Shown: positions 50,629 to 61,053, counted from the first letter of the stretch. The stretch is 64,000 bases of DNA from Nocardioides aromaticivorans (GCF_013408525.1 NZ_JACBZM010000001.1:4909001-4973000); one strand, 5' to 3'. Program-made: numbers and translations. Notes: generated by a model from the letters alone, not told the origin.

Positions 50629-52157
50629 GTCGTGACCACCTGCTTCCCGTGCCCTCGCAGCCCGGCGACGAAGAGGTCGATGGCGAGCGGCTCGCGCAGC
50701 CGCCACGCGACCGCGAGGTATCCGGCACCCACGAGTCCGGAGGACAGCAGCCAGGTCACCGGTGCCAGGTCGAACGCGAACTGGAGTGCCCCGAGCGGCA
50801 GGAGAATGCATCCGACCGGCAGCGCCGCCGCGCCGAGCAGCGTCCTGACCGGGAGGGCGAGGCCGATGTCCGCTCGGAGCTGGACGGTCGCCAGGATGCA
50901 GCGCACGACCACGGCCACCACCCAGGCCACTGCGGCACCGGCGATCCCCACCCGCGGCACCAGCACCAGGCACAGGGCCACGTCGATGGCCAGCGCGACC
51001 AGGGTGTTCGCGAGGCTGCGCCCGCTGCGACCGGTCATCAGCAGCAGGGTGTCGACGGGCCCCGAGGCCACCGCGGCCAGCATGCCGCAGCACATGACGA
51101 CGGCGACCGCGCGGGACTCGACGCTGTCGTAGCCGTCTCCGAACCAGCCCAGGTAGCCGGCCGGCGCGGCAGCGACGCACAGGTAGATCGGCCAGGCCGA
51201 GAGGATGCTCCAGCCCGTCGTGACGGCGAACACCCGGTCGAGCAGTGCCCGGTCCCCGCCGGACCCGCCGGACTCGTCGGACGCGCCGGACTCGCCGGAG
51301 CCGGCGAGGATCATCGTGAAGCGCGGCTGCACCACCGTGGAGACCGCCTGGTTGGCCAGCTGGCCGAACACCACGAAGCGCGTCGCCACGGCGTACAGGG
51401 CGGCATCGGCCGGCGAGAGCAGCCAGGCCACGATGACGATGTCGGACTTCTGGATGGCGATCTGTGCGACGCGCGCCGCCGCACGGGGCCAGGTGAAGCG
51501 CCAGAAGACCCGGGGGGCGACGTCGTCGCCTGCGCCGTCGAGCGGGACCGGCGGGCGCGCGAGCACCCGGCGGAGCGCGCGCAACGACAACAACGCGCTC
51601 GCGGCGTAGCCGGCCGCCCAGGCCGTTGCGATCGCCGCACCCGAGCCCGCCGTGGCCACGGCGAGAGTCACCAGCAACAGCTGGATCGCGGGGCGTGCGA
51701 CGCGGTCGATCAGCACCGTCGCCCGGAACAGGGCGTGGGCCCGGATGACGGCCAACGCGAGATCCGACAGCGCCGCCAGCGGCAGCGCCCAGACCAGCCA
51801 CCGCGCATCGGGCGAGACCACCGCCACGACCGCAGCGATCGCGAGGGCCACCACCACGACGGGCACGGATGCGGTCCGCACCAGTGCCCGGACCGCGCCG
51901 CGGCTCCCGGTGCGCAGCACGAAGCGCGCGAGCCCGGTGTCCGTGCCGAGGCCCGACACCGCCAGCGCGATCAGGAACACCGCGGACGCCGTGAAGAACC
52001 GGCCGGCCGTCTCGGTGGAGACACTCCTCGTCACCACGAGGACGAGGGCGAATCCCGCGACGGTGCTGACCACCGCACCCAGCAGCGTGCCCGCACTCCC
52101 CCGTGCGACCGCCCGGAGATGGACGTGGGAGCGTTCGGCGAGCTCCGGATGGTTCAC
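50625..52157 (-). CDS. Wzx-like polysaccharide flippase (MATE/MOP superfamily)
   Basis: The 510-residue protein has about 12-14 membrane helices and the MOP/Wzx pattern (VTRSVSTETAGRFFTASAVF ... QKSDIVIVAWLLSPADAALYAVATRF). It would translocate lipid-linked repeat units across the membrane. GTG at 52155-52157 overlaps the Wzz-like stop (GTGA). The upstream extension overlaps the neighbour and is rejected. Confidence 0.88.
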   Translation of the reverse strand: MNHPELAERSHVHLRAVARGSAGTLLGAVVSTVAGFALVLVVTRSVSTETAGRFFTASAVFLIALAVSGLGTDTGLARFVLRTGSRGAVRALVRTASVPVVVVALAIAAVVAVVSPDARWLVWALPLAALSDLALAVIRAHALFRATVLIDRVARPAIQLLLVTLAVATAGSGAAIATAWAAGYAASALLSLRALRRVLARPPVPLDGAGDDVAPRVFWRFTWPRAAARVAQIAIQKSDIVIVAWLLSPADAALYAVATRFVVFGQLANQAVSTVVQPRFTMILAGSGESGASDESGGSGGDRALLDRVFAVTTGWSILSAWPIYLCVAAAPAGYLGWFGDGYDSVESRAVAVVMCCGMLAAVASGPVDTLLLMTGRSGRSLANTLVALAIDVALCLVLVPRVGIAGAAVAWVVAVVVRCILATVQLRADIGLALPVRTLLGAAALPVGCILLPLGALQFAFDLAPVTWLLSSGLVGAGYLAVAWRLREPLAIDLFVAGLRGHGKQVVTT

Positions 52158-53596
52158 GCGTGCCCTGCCTTCCCGCCCTGCCGGGTGCGGACGGCGACCG
52201 CACCGCACAGGTCGCCGCCCTGGCGGTCGATCTCCGCCTGGACGTCCGCCAGCTCGACCCGGGTCGATTCGCCGGGAGCCACCTCCATCACCACCGTGCG
52301 GGACGCGTGCAGGATCGCGCGGCCGACGGGCGTGGCCAGCGGGGGCGAGCTGACGACGACCAGGTCGGCGCGCTTCGCCAGCTCCTCCAGGCAGGTGCGC
52401 ATCTGCGCCGAGGCCATCAGGTCGGCGAAGCCCGACGTCGCGTGCTCCGCCTCGACCGGCTGCAGACGGCTGCGGAACTCGGCGACCTCGACCAGGACGT
52501 CGCTGGCCGCGGCCTGGGCCAGCACCAGCTCGACGAGGGCCGTACGATCGGCCTCGTTCTCGAGGTCGACGGCCACCACTTCGTAGCGGGCCCGCGTCAA
52601 CGACGCGACCAACGGCTCGAAGGTCGCCGAGCGACCCGTCGACAGCGGGGCGACGGCGACCACGAGTGGACGGTCGGGTCCGCCGTGGAGCACTGCGGAC
52701 CTGATCCGGGCGATGACGTCGTCCTTGCTGCGGACCGGCTCGGAGACGGCCCCGAGCGGGACGACCCCGGCGTCGGCCAGGTCGTCGAGGTCCCGGATCA
52801 TCGTCGCGGCGCGCCGCCCCGAGCGTGCGGCGGCCACTGTCAGGCAGAGGGCGAGGCCGGCCACGCCACCGGCCATGGCCATCACCACCGGGCTCGCGAG
52901 GGGCCCGGGCTCCACGACGTGCCCCGGGGTGACCACCTGACCCGGGTCCAGGCCGATCGCCTGTGCCGTCGCGAGCTGGGCGCGCAGCGACCCGATCTGG
53001 ACCACGATCTCCTGGACCTGCTGCTCGACGAGCCGCCGCTCGGGCGCCGACGACGACAGCTTCGCGAGCCGTGCCAGCGCCGCCTTGCGCTCGTCCTCAC
53101 GGACCTCGACGAGCTCCTCGATCCGCGAGGTCCTCCCGAAGATGGACGACTCCGTGCGCGCCCTGCGGAACTCGAGGTACACCTCGGCGAAGGCCGTTGC
53201 GCGCGCCACTGCCGTCGCCTCGTCCGCCGCGGTCACCGTGATCTCGAGCAGCTGGGTGTTCGGCGGCACGGCCACGGATACGCTGGACAGCAGCGCGGCC
53301 GCGGTCCCGGGTGCGTCGAGCCGCTCGAGGACGGCACGGGCGACGGCATCCGACCTCAGCACCTGCGCCTCGGTCTCGAGGTTGACCAGGTCGTCACCCC
53401 GGCCGCCCGGGCTGTACGCATTGCCCTCCAGCGGGTGCAGCATGATCGTCGACGTCGCGACGTGCTGCCGGTCGGCCAGCAGCGCCCAGGCCCCGCCCGC
53501 GAGCGCGCCCAGAGCGCAGACCACGCCGACGGCGGAGGCCAGCACCAGAACCCGGACGCTGCGTCCCGAGGGACGCCCCGTGGTCATCCTGGCCAT
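52154..53596 (-). CDS. Wzz-like chain-length protein with degenerate BY-kinase domain
   Basis: The 480-residue protein has TM1 at about 15-38, a Wzz periplasmic domain with a central coiled-coil region (RIEELVEVREDERKAALARL), TM2 near 232-255, and a C-terminal Rossmann-like domain. That domain matches a BY-kinase fold by position, but its P-loop reads VAPLSTGRSATFE without the GK-S/T, so ATPase activity is doubtful. It is probably a polysaccharide co-polymerase. It heads the minus-strand EPS operon, divergent from the PKD protein. Confidence 0.82.
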   Translation of the reverse strand: MARMTTGRPSGRSVRVLVLASAVGVVCALGALAGGAWALLADRQHVATSTIMLHPLEGNAYSPGGRGDDLVNLETEAQVLRSDAVARAVLERLDAPGTAAALLSSVSVAVPPNTQLLEITVTAADEATAVARATAFAEVYLEFRRARTESSIFGRTSRIEELVEVREDERKAALARLAKLSSSAPERRLVEQQVQEIVVQIGSLRAQLATAQAIGLDPGQVVTPGHVVEPGPLASPVVMAMAGGVAGLALCLTVAAARSGRRAATMIRDLDDLADAGVVPLGAVSEPVRSKDDVIARIRSAVLHGGPDRPLVVAVAPLSTGRSATFEPLVASLTRARYEVVAVDLENEADRTALVELVLAQAAASDVLVEVAEFRSRLQPVEAEHATSGFADLMASAQMRTCLEELAKRADLVVVSSPPLATPVGRAILHASRTVVMEVAPGESTRVELADVQAEIDRQGGDLCGAVAVRTRQGGKAGHA

Positions 53597-53700
53597 ACCG
53601 AATCACCGCCGTCGAACGGTCCAGCGCCGGGCCGGTCACCCGACGACCGGATCATCATGGGCAAGGTCCCGGTGCCGCGGACCCGAGATGCGTCGATACC

Positions 53701-53713
53701 CCCAATTTGTGGG
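53701..53713. promoter_or_regulatory. AT-centred palindrome between divergent EPS genes
   Basis: CCC-AATTTGT-GGG lies 105 bases upstream of the Wzz-like gene on the minus strand and 156 bases upstream of the PKD protein on the plus strand. A second, weaker palindrome, TGCCCAATATCGGTCA, is at 53774-53789. It could control both operons. Confidence 0.55.
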
Positions 53714-53868
53714 ACGTCATGCCCGATCCCGCCGCCGGGGGCCGCCTCGCCGTCCGCGGGCAGGTGCCGAACCTGCCCAATATCGGTCATGCCCGAGGCG
53801 CCCGCCGCTTGTCACGATCGCAGGGCCCTCGGGACCGAGGGACATGCGAGTGCGGGGACGTGAAGCAC

Positions 53869-56800
53869 ATGTGTTCAACCACCACCAGTCGGCGCCAACC
53901 GGTCCCAGGCCGACTACGGCGACACATCGTCAGGGTGTTGTTCCCCATCATCGCCCTGGCGGCCCTCCCCGCACTCGCGCCAATCGCGCCACCCGCCCAG
54001 GCGGCCGCCGGAGCGATCACCTTCGTCGACGCCGCCAGCACGGCGGGCAACCGGACCGCCCACACGGTCCGCGTGCCCGCGAGCGTTCGGGCCGGCGACG
54101 TCCTGCTGATGGCACTCACGACGAACTCGACCGCGAGCACGATCGCCGACCCCGGCGCCGGGTGGACCGAGGTCGCCGCGCGCGACGGCGACGGCATCCG
54201 CAGCCGGCTGTGGACCAGGACCGCCACCGCAGCCGACGTCGACGCCAACGTCACCGTGACCACGAGCGCCTCCGCCAAGTCGGTGATGACCGTCGCCGCC
54301 TACCGCAGCACCGGTGCCGACCCGGCGGTGGTGGGCGTCGCGGGCGGCTCCAACACGGCCGGCACCAGCCACGCCGCCCCGGCGGTGACGGTCGCCGACC
54401 CCGGCTCCTGGGTGGTCAGCGTCTGGGCGGAGAAGTCGTCGACCGACACCACCTGGACCTCGCCCTCCGGCGTCACCCGGCGCAGCTCGGCAGCGGGCAC
54501 GGGGACGGGAAAGATCAGCGGCATCTGGGACGACTCGGCCGGCGCCGTCCCCACCGGGCTTGCGGCCGCCCGCTCCGCGACCACCAGTACGACGGCGTCG
54601 CGCACGGCGACGTACTCCGTCGTCATCAGCCCGGGGAACCTGCCGGACAACCCGCCCGACGCCGCGTTCACGGCCAGCTGCAGCGGCCTCGTGTGCTCCT
54701 TCGACGCCTCCGGCTCCACGGACCCCGACGGCGACACCCTGACCTATGCCTGGACCTTCGGGGACGGCAGCACGGGCTCCGGGAGGACCCCCGAGCACAC
54801 GTACGCCACGGCGGGCCCACGAACGGTCACCCTCACGGTGAGTGACGGGACCAACGACGACACCGCGACGCGGCAGGTCGCCCCGGACGTCGCGGTGACG
54901 GCGGGACAGGTGACCTTCGTCGCCGCCGCCAGCACCGCCGGCAACCGGCCCGGCCACTCGGTGACGATCCCGGCCGCCGTCGAGCCGGGCGACCGGCTGG
55001 TCCTGTTCCTCGTCACCAACTCCACCTCCAGCACCATCGACGGCGCGCCCGCCGGGTGGGACCTGCTGCAGTCGCGCGACGGCAACGGCATCCGTGGGCT
55101 GGCATGGACCCGCAGCGCGACCGCCGCCGACGCCGGGCGGACCGTCACGGTCACCGGCAGCGCCTACGTCAAGTCGGTGATGACCGTCGCCGCCTATCGG
55201 AGCACCGGACCGGCGGAGGTCGGAGCGTTCGCGCTGGGGGGTGCGAACGCCCCGGCCTCCAGCCACACCGCGCCCGCGACCACCGCCACGCAGGCCAACT
55301 CGTGGCTGGTGAACCTGTGGAGCGAGAAGTCCACGGATCCGACGACCTGGACCCTGCCGGCCGGGACGTCGAGCCGCAGCCAGGCGACCGGCACCGGGAC
55401 CGGGAAGATCAGCGGGATCCTCGGTGACAGCGACGGCGCCGTCCCCGTCGGTCCGCTGGCCGGCCGCACCGCCACCACCAGCACGTCGGTCTCGCGGTCG
55501 ATGATGTTCTCGATCGTGCTCGACCCGGGCGTCGACGGCACCGGGACCAACGAGCCTCCCGTGGCGGAGTTCTCGACCGGCTGCGCCGGGCTCACCTGCG
55601 AGTTCGACGCCGCGCACTCCTTCGACGTCGACAAGGACCCGCTGACCTACAGCTGGCAGTTCGGGGACGGCCAGACCGGGACGGGCGTCAACCCCGAGCA
55701 CACCTACGCCACCCCCGGCACCCGGACGGTGACGTTGACCGTCGACGACGGCCACGGCCACGTCGACCAGGCCACGAGCAGCGCGAGCGCCGTCCCCCCG
55801 AACCCCGCGCCCGGCCACACCGCGCTCGTCCCCGACACCCCGCGCACCAACCAGCCGACGATCACGACCGGCGAGATCTGGGACATCGAGGTCGTCGGCA
55901 ACCGCGTTTACGTCGCCGGGTCGTTCACCTCCATCCGCCAGCCCAACAACGGCGCGACGATCAACCAGGCCTACCTGGCGGCGTACAACTGGAGCACGGG
56001 GCAGGTCGACACGACCTTCCGGCCGACCTTCACCAACGGACAGGTCGACGCCGTGGAGGCCTCGCCCGACGGCACCAAGCTGTACATCTCCGGCAACTTC
56101 GGGACCGTCAACGGGCTGAGCCGCAAGGCGATCGCGCGGATCAACCCGACCACGGGCGCGCCGATCGAGGGCTTCACCGCCAACGCCAACGGCAAGGTCA
56201 ACGAGCTGGCCGTCACCAACTCGACGGTGTACGCCGGCGGGCGGTTCAGCACGATCAACAACGTGCCGCGGGGCGCGCTCGTCGCCGTCGACGGCGTCAC
56301 GGGTGCGGTCCGCTCGGACTTCGTCAACAACATCACCGGCGGCATCGGCACCAACGGCGAGCTCGCCGTGCAACGACTCAAGCTGACCCACGACGAGGGA
56401 CGCCTGCTCGTCGTCCACACCGGTCGGCAGGTCAACGGCAAGGACCGGTACGGCATCGCGATCATCAACACCCGCACCAACAAGCTGACGCCGTGGAGGA
56501 CGACGCTGTGGGAGGACAACCTCCAGTTCGTGGGCGGCATCCAGCGCATCTACGGCGGTGACATCGCACCCGACGACTCGTACTTCGTCGTCACCAGCGG
56601 CTCCGGCGGCGACCGCCCGCCGATCAACGACACCGTCATCCGCTACGACTTCGACGACGACGACACCAACGCCCAGCCCACCTGGATCTCCCGGCACTTC
56701 GACTCGGTGTACTCCGTCGCCGCGACCGAGGCCGGCATCTACATCGGCGGCCACTTCCAGTGGGCCGAGTCGGCGACGGCACCGGTCCCGTGGCCGGGCC

Positions 56801-59379
56801 TCGACGACGTCGGCTACGGCACCGGCCAAGGCCTGTCGGCGTACGCACTCGGCGACGCGGTCGTGAAGCGCTTCCACCTCGCTGCGCTCGACCCCGCGGA
56901 CGGTCACGCACTCGAGTGGTTCGCACCGTCCAACTCCTACGAGGGCGACAAGCACATCGAGGCCACCCCGCGCGGGCTGTTCGTCGGCGGCGACGGCAAC
57001 ACGAAGGGCAGCTACAACGTCGGGCGCATCGCGTTCTTCGACTTCAACAACGTGCCGGCCCAGAACGGCACCCAGACGGTGATCACCGCCCCGATCGAGG
57101 GGCGGATCGAGCCGGTGGACGAGGAGTTCGAGATCACCGGGACGGCGACGGCCGCGAGCGGGATCCAGCGGGTCGAGGTCGAGGTGATGGACCGCACGTC
57201 TAACCGCTACCTCGCCGACGACCTGACGACGTGGGGCTCCACGGCCACGAACACCTTCGACGCCGTCCTCGACCCCGGAACTGGTACGTCGCGCACGTGG
57301 CGCCTGCCGCTCACCATGAACGCCAACCGCGAGCTCATCGTGCGGGCGAGGGCGGTGGCCGGCAACGGCACCGCCGACAACACCAAGGCGGCCAAGAAGT
57401 TCGAGACGTTCGGCACCACCGACCGGACGCCGACCACCAGCATCACGGGACCGCCCAGCCCGCAGAGCCAGCTCACGTTCACCATCACCGGCACGGCCTC
57501 CGACGACTTCGGCGTCAACGGCGTCAGCTTCACGCTGCGCGACACCCGCGGTCGCTACCTGCAGGACGACGGGACGGTGTCCGGCACCTACAACACCTTC
57601 CAGGTCGAGCCCGACGTCGTCGGAGCGACGAGCACCACCTGGTCCTACGAGATCACCGTGCCGTTCGAGGACGAGTGGTGGGCGCAGGCGAGGTCGAGCG
57701 ACACGGCCGGCCAGTCGTCGCTGGACACCGCGGACCGGCGGTGGATCGTGACCGAGAACGGCCAGGCGCCGACGGTCTCGATCACCCAGCCGGCCAGCAT
57801 GGTGCCTCCCACGACCGCACAACCGGTCACGGTGAGCCCCGGCAGCCCGATCACCTTCGCGGGCTCCGCCAACGACGACGAGGCGCTCAACGAGGTCTCG
57901 ATCACGCTGCGCAACAACTCCACCGGGGAGCGGCTCGCCTCCGACGGCTCCTGGGGCACCGGCGTGATCGCCGGCTCCTACCGGGTCTCGCCGGTCAACC
58001 TCGACCAGGCGAGCTACAACTGGAGCTACACGACGCCGTTCGACCTCAGTCCCGGCAGCTACTCGTTCACGGTCACCGCCGAGGACCAGATCGGGCTGGG
58101 CACGCCGTCGAGCATGCAGGGCCGACTCACCGTCAACGCCCAGATCCCCGGCGACAGCCCACCCAACGCGACGATCACGCCGACGGGGACGATCACCGGT
58201 CAGCAGGTGCTCGCGCTCAACCTCGCCGGTGCCGCGACCGACGACAAGGGCGTCGCCCGGGTCGGCATCGCGATCCAGGACCGGGACACCAGCCGCTACC
58301 TGCAGCCCGGAGGCACGATGGCCGCCGCGTTCGCCACGCTGGACGCCACGCTGGCCAGCCCCGGTGCCACCAGCACGTCGTGGAGCCTGGCGGTCTCCCT
58401 GCCCAGCCAGGGCGACTGGGCGGTCACGGCCTACGCCTATGACACCGCCGGGCAGCAGGACCCGTCGACGACCGGCGCCACCTCGCGCTACCCGATCTAC
58501 CCCGGCGACCAGCCTCCGGTGCTCAACGAGGCACTGCTCAACCCCCTCGAGGGCACCGAGTTCCTCGACGGCAAGATCTTCGTGAGCGGCCGCGCCGAGG
58601 ACGACCAGGCCATGCAGCGGGTCGAGGTCGGGATCGTCAACTCGCTCGGCCAGTACATGAGCTCCACCGGGACCTTCACCAGCACCACCGCGAGCTGGCG
58701 TACCGCCTTCCTCAACAGTCCCGGGACGCCCGGCTCCAACTTCTCCTTCACGACGCCCGTCGTCCCGCCGGGCAGCTACACGGTGCGGGTGCGGGCCATC
58801 GACCAGCACAACTTCGTGAGCGTGGTGTACGAGCGCCACGTGACCGTGGTCCACCCGCCCAACAACCCGCCGGTGGCGAGCTTCACCGCCAGCTGCACCC
58901 GCAACGTCTGCACCTTCGACGCTCGAGGCTCCACCGACGAGAACGCCACCGCCCTGACGTACTCCTGGAACTTCGGCAACGGCACCGGGAGCGGACCGGT
59001 CGCGACCCGGACGTACACGGCGGCCAACACCTACACGGTGGTCCTCACGGCCCGTGACGAATGGGGGGTCACCGCGACGGCCACGCAGACCGTCACCATC
59101 GCGGTGCCGGCGGACAACCACGCGCCGACCCCGGTGCTGAACGCGCCCGCGTGCGCGGGCCTGTCCTGCAACTTCTCGGCCGTGGGCTCGGCGGACCCGG
59201 ATCCCGGCGACGCGATCACCTACCGCTGGGACTGGGGCGACGCGACGCCGGCCTCCACCGCCTCGTCCACCTCGCACACGTTCCCGGCCGCCGGGACCTA
59301 CACCGTCTCGCTGACCGTCACCGACGGGTGGGGAGCTCCGGCCACCACGACCAGGGTCGTGACCGTCGCCACCCCGTGA
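53869..59379 (+). CDS. Giant secreted PKD/beta-propeller surface protein
   Basis: The 1,836-residue protein has a Sec signal (LFPIIALAALPALAPIAPPA). Two tandem 298-residue units follow, each a lectin-like beta-domain plus a PKD domain (FGDG ... HTYATAG). Next come a beta-propeller-like region (about 660-1060, with VYVAGSFTSIRQPN and LYISGNFGTVNGL), four or five Ig-like repeats of about 115 residues (GTASDDFGVNGVSFTLRD; GAATDDKGVARVGI), and two final PKD domains. No catalytic motif or LPxTG is visible. It probably binds or scaffolds the exopolysaccharide outside the cell. The ATG at 53869 is chosen because the longer frame precedes the signal peptide. Confidence 0.82.
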   Translation: MCSTTTSRRQPVPGRLRRHIVRVLFPIIALAALPALAPIAPPAQAAAGAITFVDAASTAGNRTAHTVRVPASVRAGDVLLMALTTNSTASTIADPGAGWTEVAARDGDGIRSRLWTRTATAADVDANVTVTTSASAKSVMTVAAYRSTGADPAVVGVAGGSNTAGTSHAAPAVTVADPGSWVVSVWAEKSSTDTTWTSPSGVTRRSSAAGTGTGKISGIWDDSAGAVPTGLAAARSATTSTTASRTATYSVVISPGNLPDNPPDAAFTASCSGLVCSFDASGSTDPDGDTLTYAWTFGDGSTGSGRTPEHTYATAGPRTVTLTVSDGTNDDTATRQVAPDVAVTAGQVTFVAAASTAGNRPGHSVTIPAAVEPGDRLVLFLVTNSTSSTIDGAPAGWDLLQSRDGNGIRGLAWTRSATAADAGRTVTVTGSAYVKSVMTVAAYRSTGPAEVGAFALGGANAPASSHTAPATTATQANSWLVNLWSEKSTDPTTWTLPAGTSSRSQATGTGTGKISGILGDSDGAVPVGPLAGRTATTSTSVSRSMMFSIVLDPGVDGTGTNEPPVAEFSTGCAGLTCEFDAAHSFDVDKDPLTYSWQFGDGQTGTGVNPEHTYATPGTRTVTLTVDDGHGHVDQATSSASAVPPNPAPGHTALVPDTPRTNQPTITTGEIWDIEVVGNRVYVAGSFTSIRQPNNGATINQAYLAAYNWSTGQVDTTFRPTFTNGQVDAVEASPDGTKLYISGNFGTVNGLSRKAIARINPTTGAPIEGFTANANGKVNELAVTNSTVYAGGRFSTINNVPRGALVAVDGVTGAVRSDFVNNITGGIGTNGELAVQRLKLTHDEGRLLVVHTGRQVNGKDRYGIAIINTRTNKLTPWRTTLWEDNLQFVGGIQRIYGGDIAPDDSYFVVTSGSGGDRPPINDTVIRYDFDDDDTNAQPTWISRHFDSVYSVAATEAGIYIGGHFQWAESATAPVPWPGLDDVGYGTGQGLSAYALGDAVVKRFHLAALDPADGHALEWFAPSNSYEGDKHIEATPRGLFVGGDGNTKGSYNVGRIAFFDFNNVPAQNGTQTVITAPIEGRIEPVDEEFEITGTATAASGIQRVEVEVMDRTSNRYLADDLTTWGSTATNTFDAVLDPGTGTSRTWRLPLTMNANRELIVRARAVAGNGTADNTKAAKKFETFGTTDRTPTTSITGPPSPQSQLTFTITGTASDDFGVNGVSFTLRDTRGRYLQDDGTVSGTYNTFQVEPDVVGATSTTWSYEITVPFEDEWWAQARSSDTAGQSSLDTADRRWIVTENGQAPTVSITQPASMVPPTTAQPVTVSPGSPITFAGSANDDEALNEVSITLRNNSTGERLASDGSWGTGVIAGSYRVSPVNLDQASYNWSYTTPFDLSPGSYSFTVTAEDQIGLGTPSSMQGRLTVNAQIPGDSPPNATITPTGTITGQQVLALNLAGAATDDKGVARVGIAIQDRDTSRYLQPGGTMAAAFATLDATLASPGATSTSWSLAVSLPSQGDWAVTAYAYDTAGQQDPSTTGATSRYPIYPGDQPPVLNEALLNPLEGTEFLDGKIFVSGRAEDDQAMQRVEVGIVNSLGQYMSSTGTFTSTTASWRTAFLNSPGTPGSNFSFTTPVVPPGSYTVRVRAIDQHNFVSVVYERHVTVVHPPNNPPVASFTASCTRNVCTFDARGSTDENATALTYSWNFGNGTGSGPVATRTYTAANTYTVVLTARDEWGVTATATQTVTIAVPADNHAPTPVLNAPACAGLSCNFSAVGSADPDPGDAITYRWDWGDATPASTASSTSHTFPAAGTYTVSLTVTDGWGAPATTTRVVTVATP
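54010..55797 (+). repeat. Tandem 894-bp internal duplication
   Basis: Units 54010-54903 and 54904-55797 are in frame and align along their length at the protein level (FVDAASTAGNRTAH/FVAAASTAGNRPGH; SVMTVAAYRSTG in both; GTGTGKISGI in both). This is a within-gene duplication of a domain pair. The two copies have diverged noticeably, so it is not recent. Confidence 0.85.
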
Positions 59380-59436
59380 CTGTCCCAAGGGGGATAAACA
59401 ACGCTGGAACGCGTTATCGGTTACGGCACCGAGAAC

Positions 59437-59449
59437 ACCAAAATTGGGT
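59437..59449. promoter_or_regulatory. AT-centred palindrome ahead of the histidine kinase
   Basis: ACC-AAAATTG-GGT is a near-mirror of the site at 41994. It lies 105 bases upstream of the histidine kinase start and 58 bases after the PKD gene stop. Confidence 0.55.
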
Positions 59450-59553
59450 ACGTTCCGGCGTTCGACCACCGGCGTGCGCCGCCGCGCGCATAATCCCTAG
59501 ACGAGAGGCCGCTGGGACGGGCCTCGTCTCGCCTACGTGGGGGTGGGTCTCGA

Positions 59554-61053
59554 ATGAAGAGCCGTCACTACTTTGCACAGGGGGTACGGCAGCGGGAAGG
59601 ACACACTCCGCTGTGGTGGCCGGTCGCGCTCGCGACACTGATGCTCCACCCGTATGTCGTCCTGCTCCTGGACGGCACCGGGGCGGATCCCGCTGCCCTC
59701 GCGGCGCACATCTGCATCGTCCTCGCGGATCTCGTCCTCCTCGGCAGCGCCCTGGTGCTCGCCGTCGACGCCCGCGCCGCCCACTGCGCCATGCGCGCCA
59801 ACCTGGCCACGATCGCCACCCTGGTCGCGGTGCAGGACCTGCCCCTGGCGATCATCGCGGTCGCGGACCCGACACGCAGCGGCTACGCGCACCGGATCAC
59901 CTCCGGACACCTGATGACCGTGCTGGTGGTGGGGCTGCTCGTCCGCGCCGGTGGCCGGAGCGGGCGCCCGCCCCGGAGCAACCCCCTCGTGGCCGGCCTC
60001 GTGCTCGGGCTGCTGACACTCGCGGTGCGGCTGGTGCTGCTGATGACCGACGCCACGCCGTACCTGCGGGTCGGCGACCTCTTCGACGCGGCGCTCCTGG
60101 CCACGATCAGCCTGTTCACCGCGGCAGTCTGCATCGGGCTGATGCGCTCGCCGCTGCCGCCGTCGGCGTCGAGCAGGATCAGCATCGGTGTCGCGTCGCT
60201 CTTCATGGCGCGCCTGTGGGCATCGGTGACCGAAGCCCCCCTCCCGCCGTTCGTCTCGATCGTGGGCGTCACCCTCTCGAGCGCGATCCTCGCGACCACG
60301 TCGATCGCGCTGCTGCTCGAGACGCTGCGGCTGCGGGAGGTCCGTGAGCAGGACCTGCGGCAGCGCGCGGCCATCGCCGAGGCCACCGTGCGGCACGACC
60401 GCGAGGTCGTCCACGAGGTCCGTGCCGCCACCGCCGGGATCGTCGCGGGCGTCCACCTGCTGGCCAACGACCGGCTCCCCCCGGGACCGCGGCGCCGGGC
60501 GCTCCAGCACATGGTCGACGTCGAGGCGGCCCGGCTGGATCGGCGCATGTCGCACGCCGAGGTCCAGGAGATCACCGTCCTCGACCTGGACGACCTGATC
60601 GCCCCGCTGGTCACCGCCCACGCCGCGCAGGGCCACGAGGTGCTGTGGACGGCGTCCGGCCTGCAGGCCGTCGGCCGGTACGACTCCGTCACGGAGATCG
60701 TCAACGTGCTCCTCGTCAACGCCGCCCGGCACGCGACGGGGCGGGACACCGCGATCCATGCTGCCTGCACCGGCGACCTCGTCGAGATCTGGGTCTCCGA
60801 CCGCGGTCCCGGCCTGGCGCCCGACGTCCGCGACCGTCTCTTCGAGTGGGGGGCCCGCACGGCGGACTCGCCCGGTCAGGGCATCGGCCTCCAGCGCGCC
60901 CGCCGACTGGCGCAGGAGATCGGGGGCGACCTGCGCCACGTGGAACCCGGGACACCGGGTGCCGGCACGTCCTTCGTCGTCTCCCTCCGCGCTCCCGCAC
61001 GCGCGACCGAACGCAGACCACGTCTCGGCCAGGCTGTCGGGATGACGGGATGA
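59554..61053 (+). CDS. Membrane sensor histidine kinase
   Basis: This 499-residue protein has eight or so membrane helices (residues about 22-258) in a 7TM-like sensor region, then a cytoplasmic kinase. The H-box is DREVVHEVRAA with H287, the N-box has NVLLVNAARHA (N389), G1 is SDRGPG (D416) and G2 GQGIGLQRAR. The response-regulator gene overlaps its stop by 4 bases. The signal is unknown; cell-envelope or nutrient status is a guess. Confidence 0.88.
   Translation: MKSRHYFAQGVRQREGHTPLWWPVALATLMLHPYVVLLLDGTGADPAALAAHICIVLADLVLLGSALVLAVDARAAHCAMRANLATIATLVAVQDLPLAIIAVADPTRSGYAHRITSGHLMTVLVVGLLVRAGGRSGRPPRSNPLVAGLVLGLLTLAVRLVLLMTDATPYLRVGDLFDAALLATISLFTAAVCIGLMRSPLPPSASSRISIGVASLFMARLWASVTEAPLPPFVSIVGVTLSSAILATTSIALLLETLRLREVREQDLRQRAAIAEATVRHDREVVHEVRAATAGIVAGVHLLANDRLPPGPRRRALQHMVDVEAARLDRRMSHAEVQEITVLDLDDLIAPLVTAHAAQGHEVLWTASGLQAVGRYDSVTEIVNVLLVNAARHATGRDTAIHAACTGDLVEIWVSDRGPGLAPDVRDRLFEWGARTADSPGQGIGLQRARRLAQEIGGDLRHVEPGTPGAGTSFVVSLRAPARATERRPRLGQAVGMTG

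Noticed and set aside
53914..59469. 1,851-codon open frame on the minus strand opposite the PKD protein
   Set aside because: It is a GC-bias shadow: its translation is Arg/Gly/Val-rich with no domain, while the plus-strand frame has a signal peptide and repeated PKD domains.
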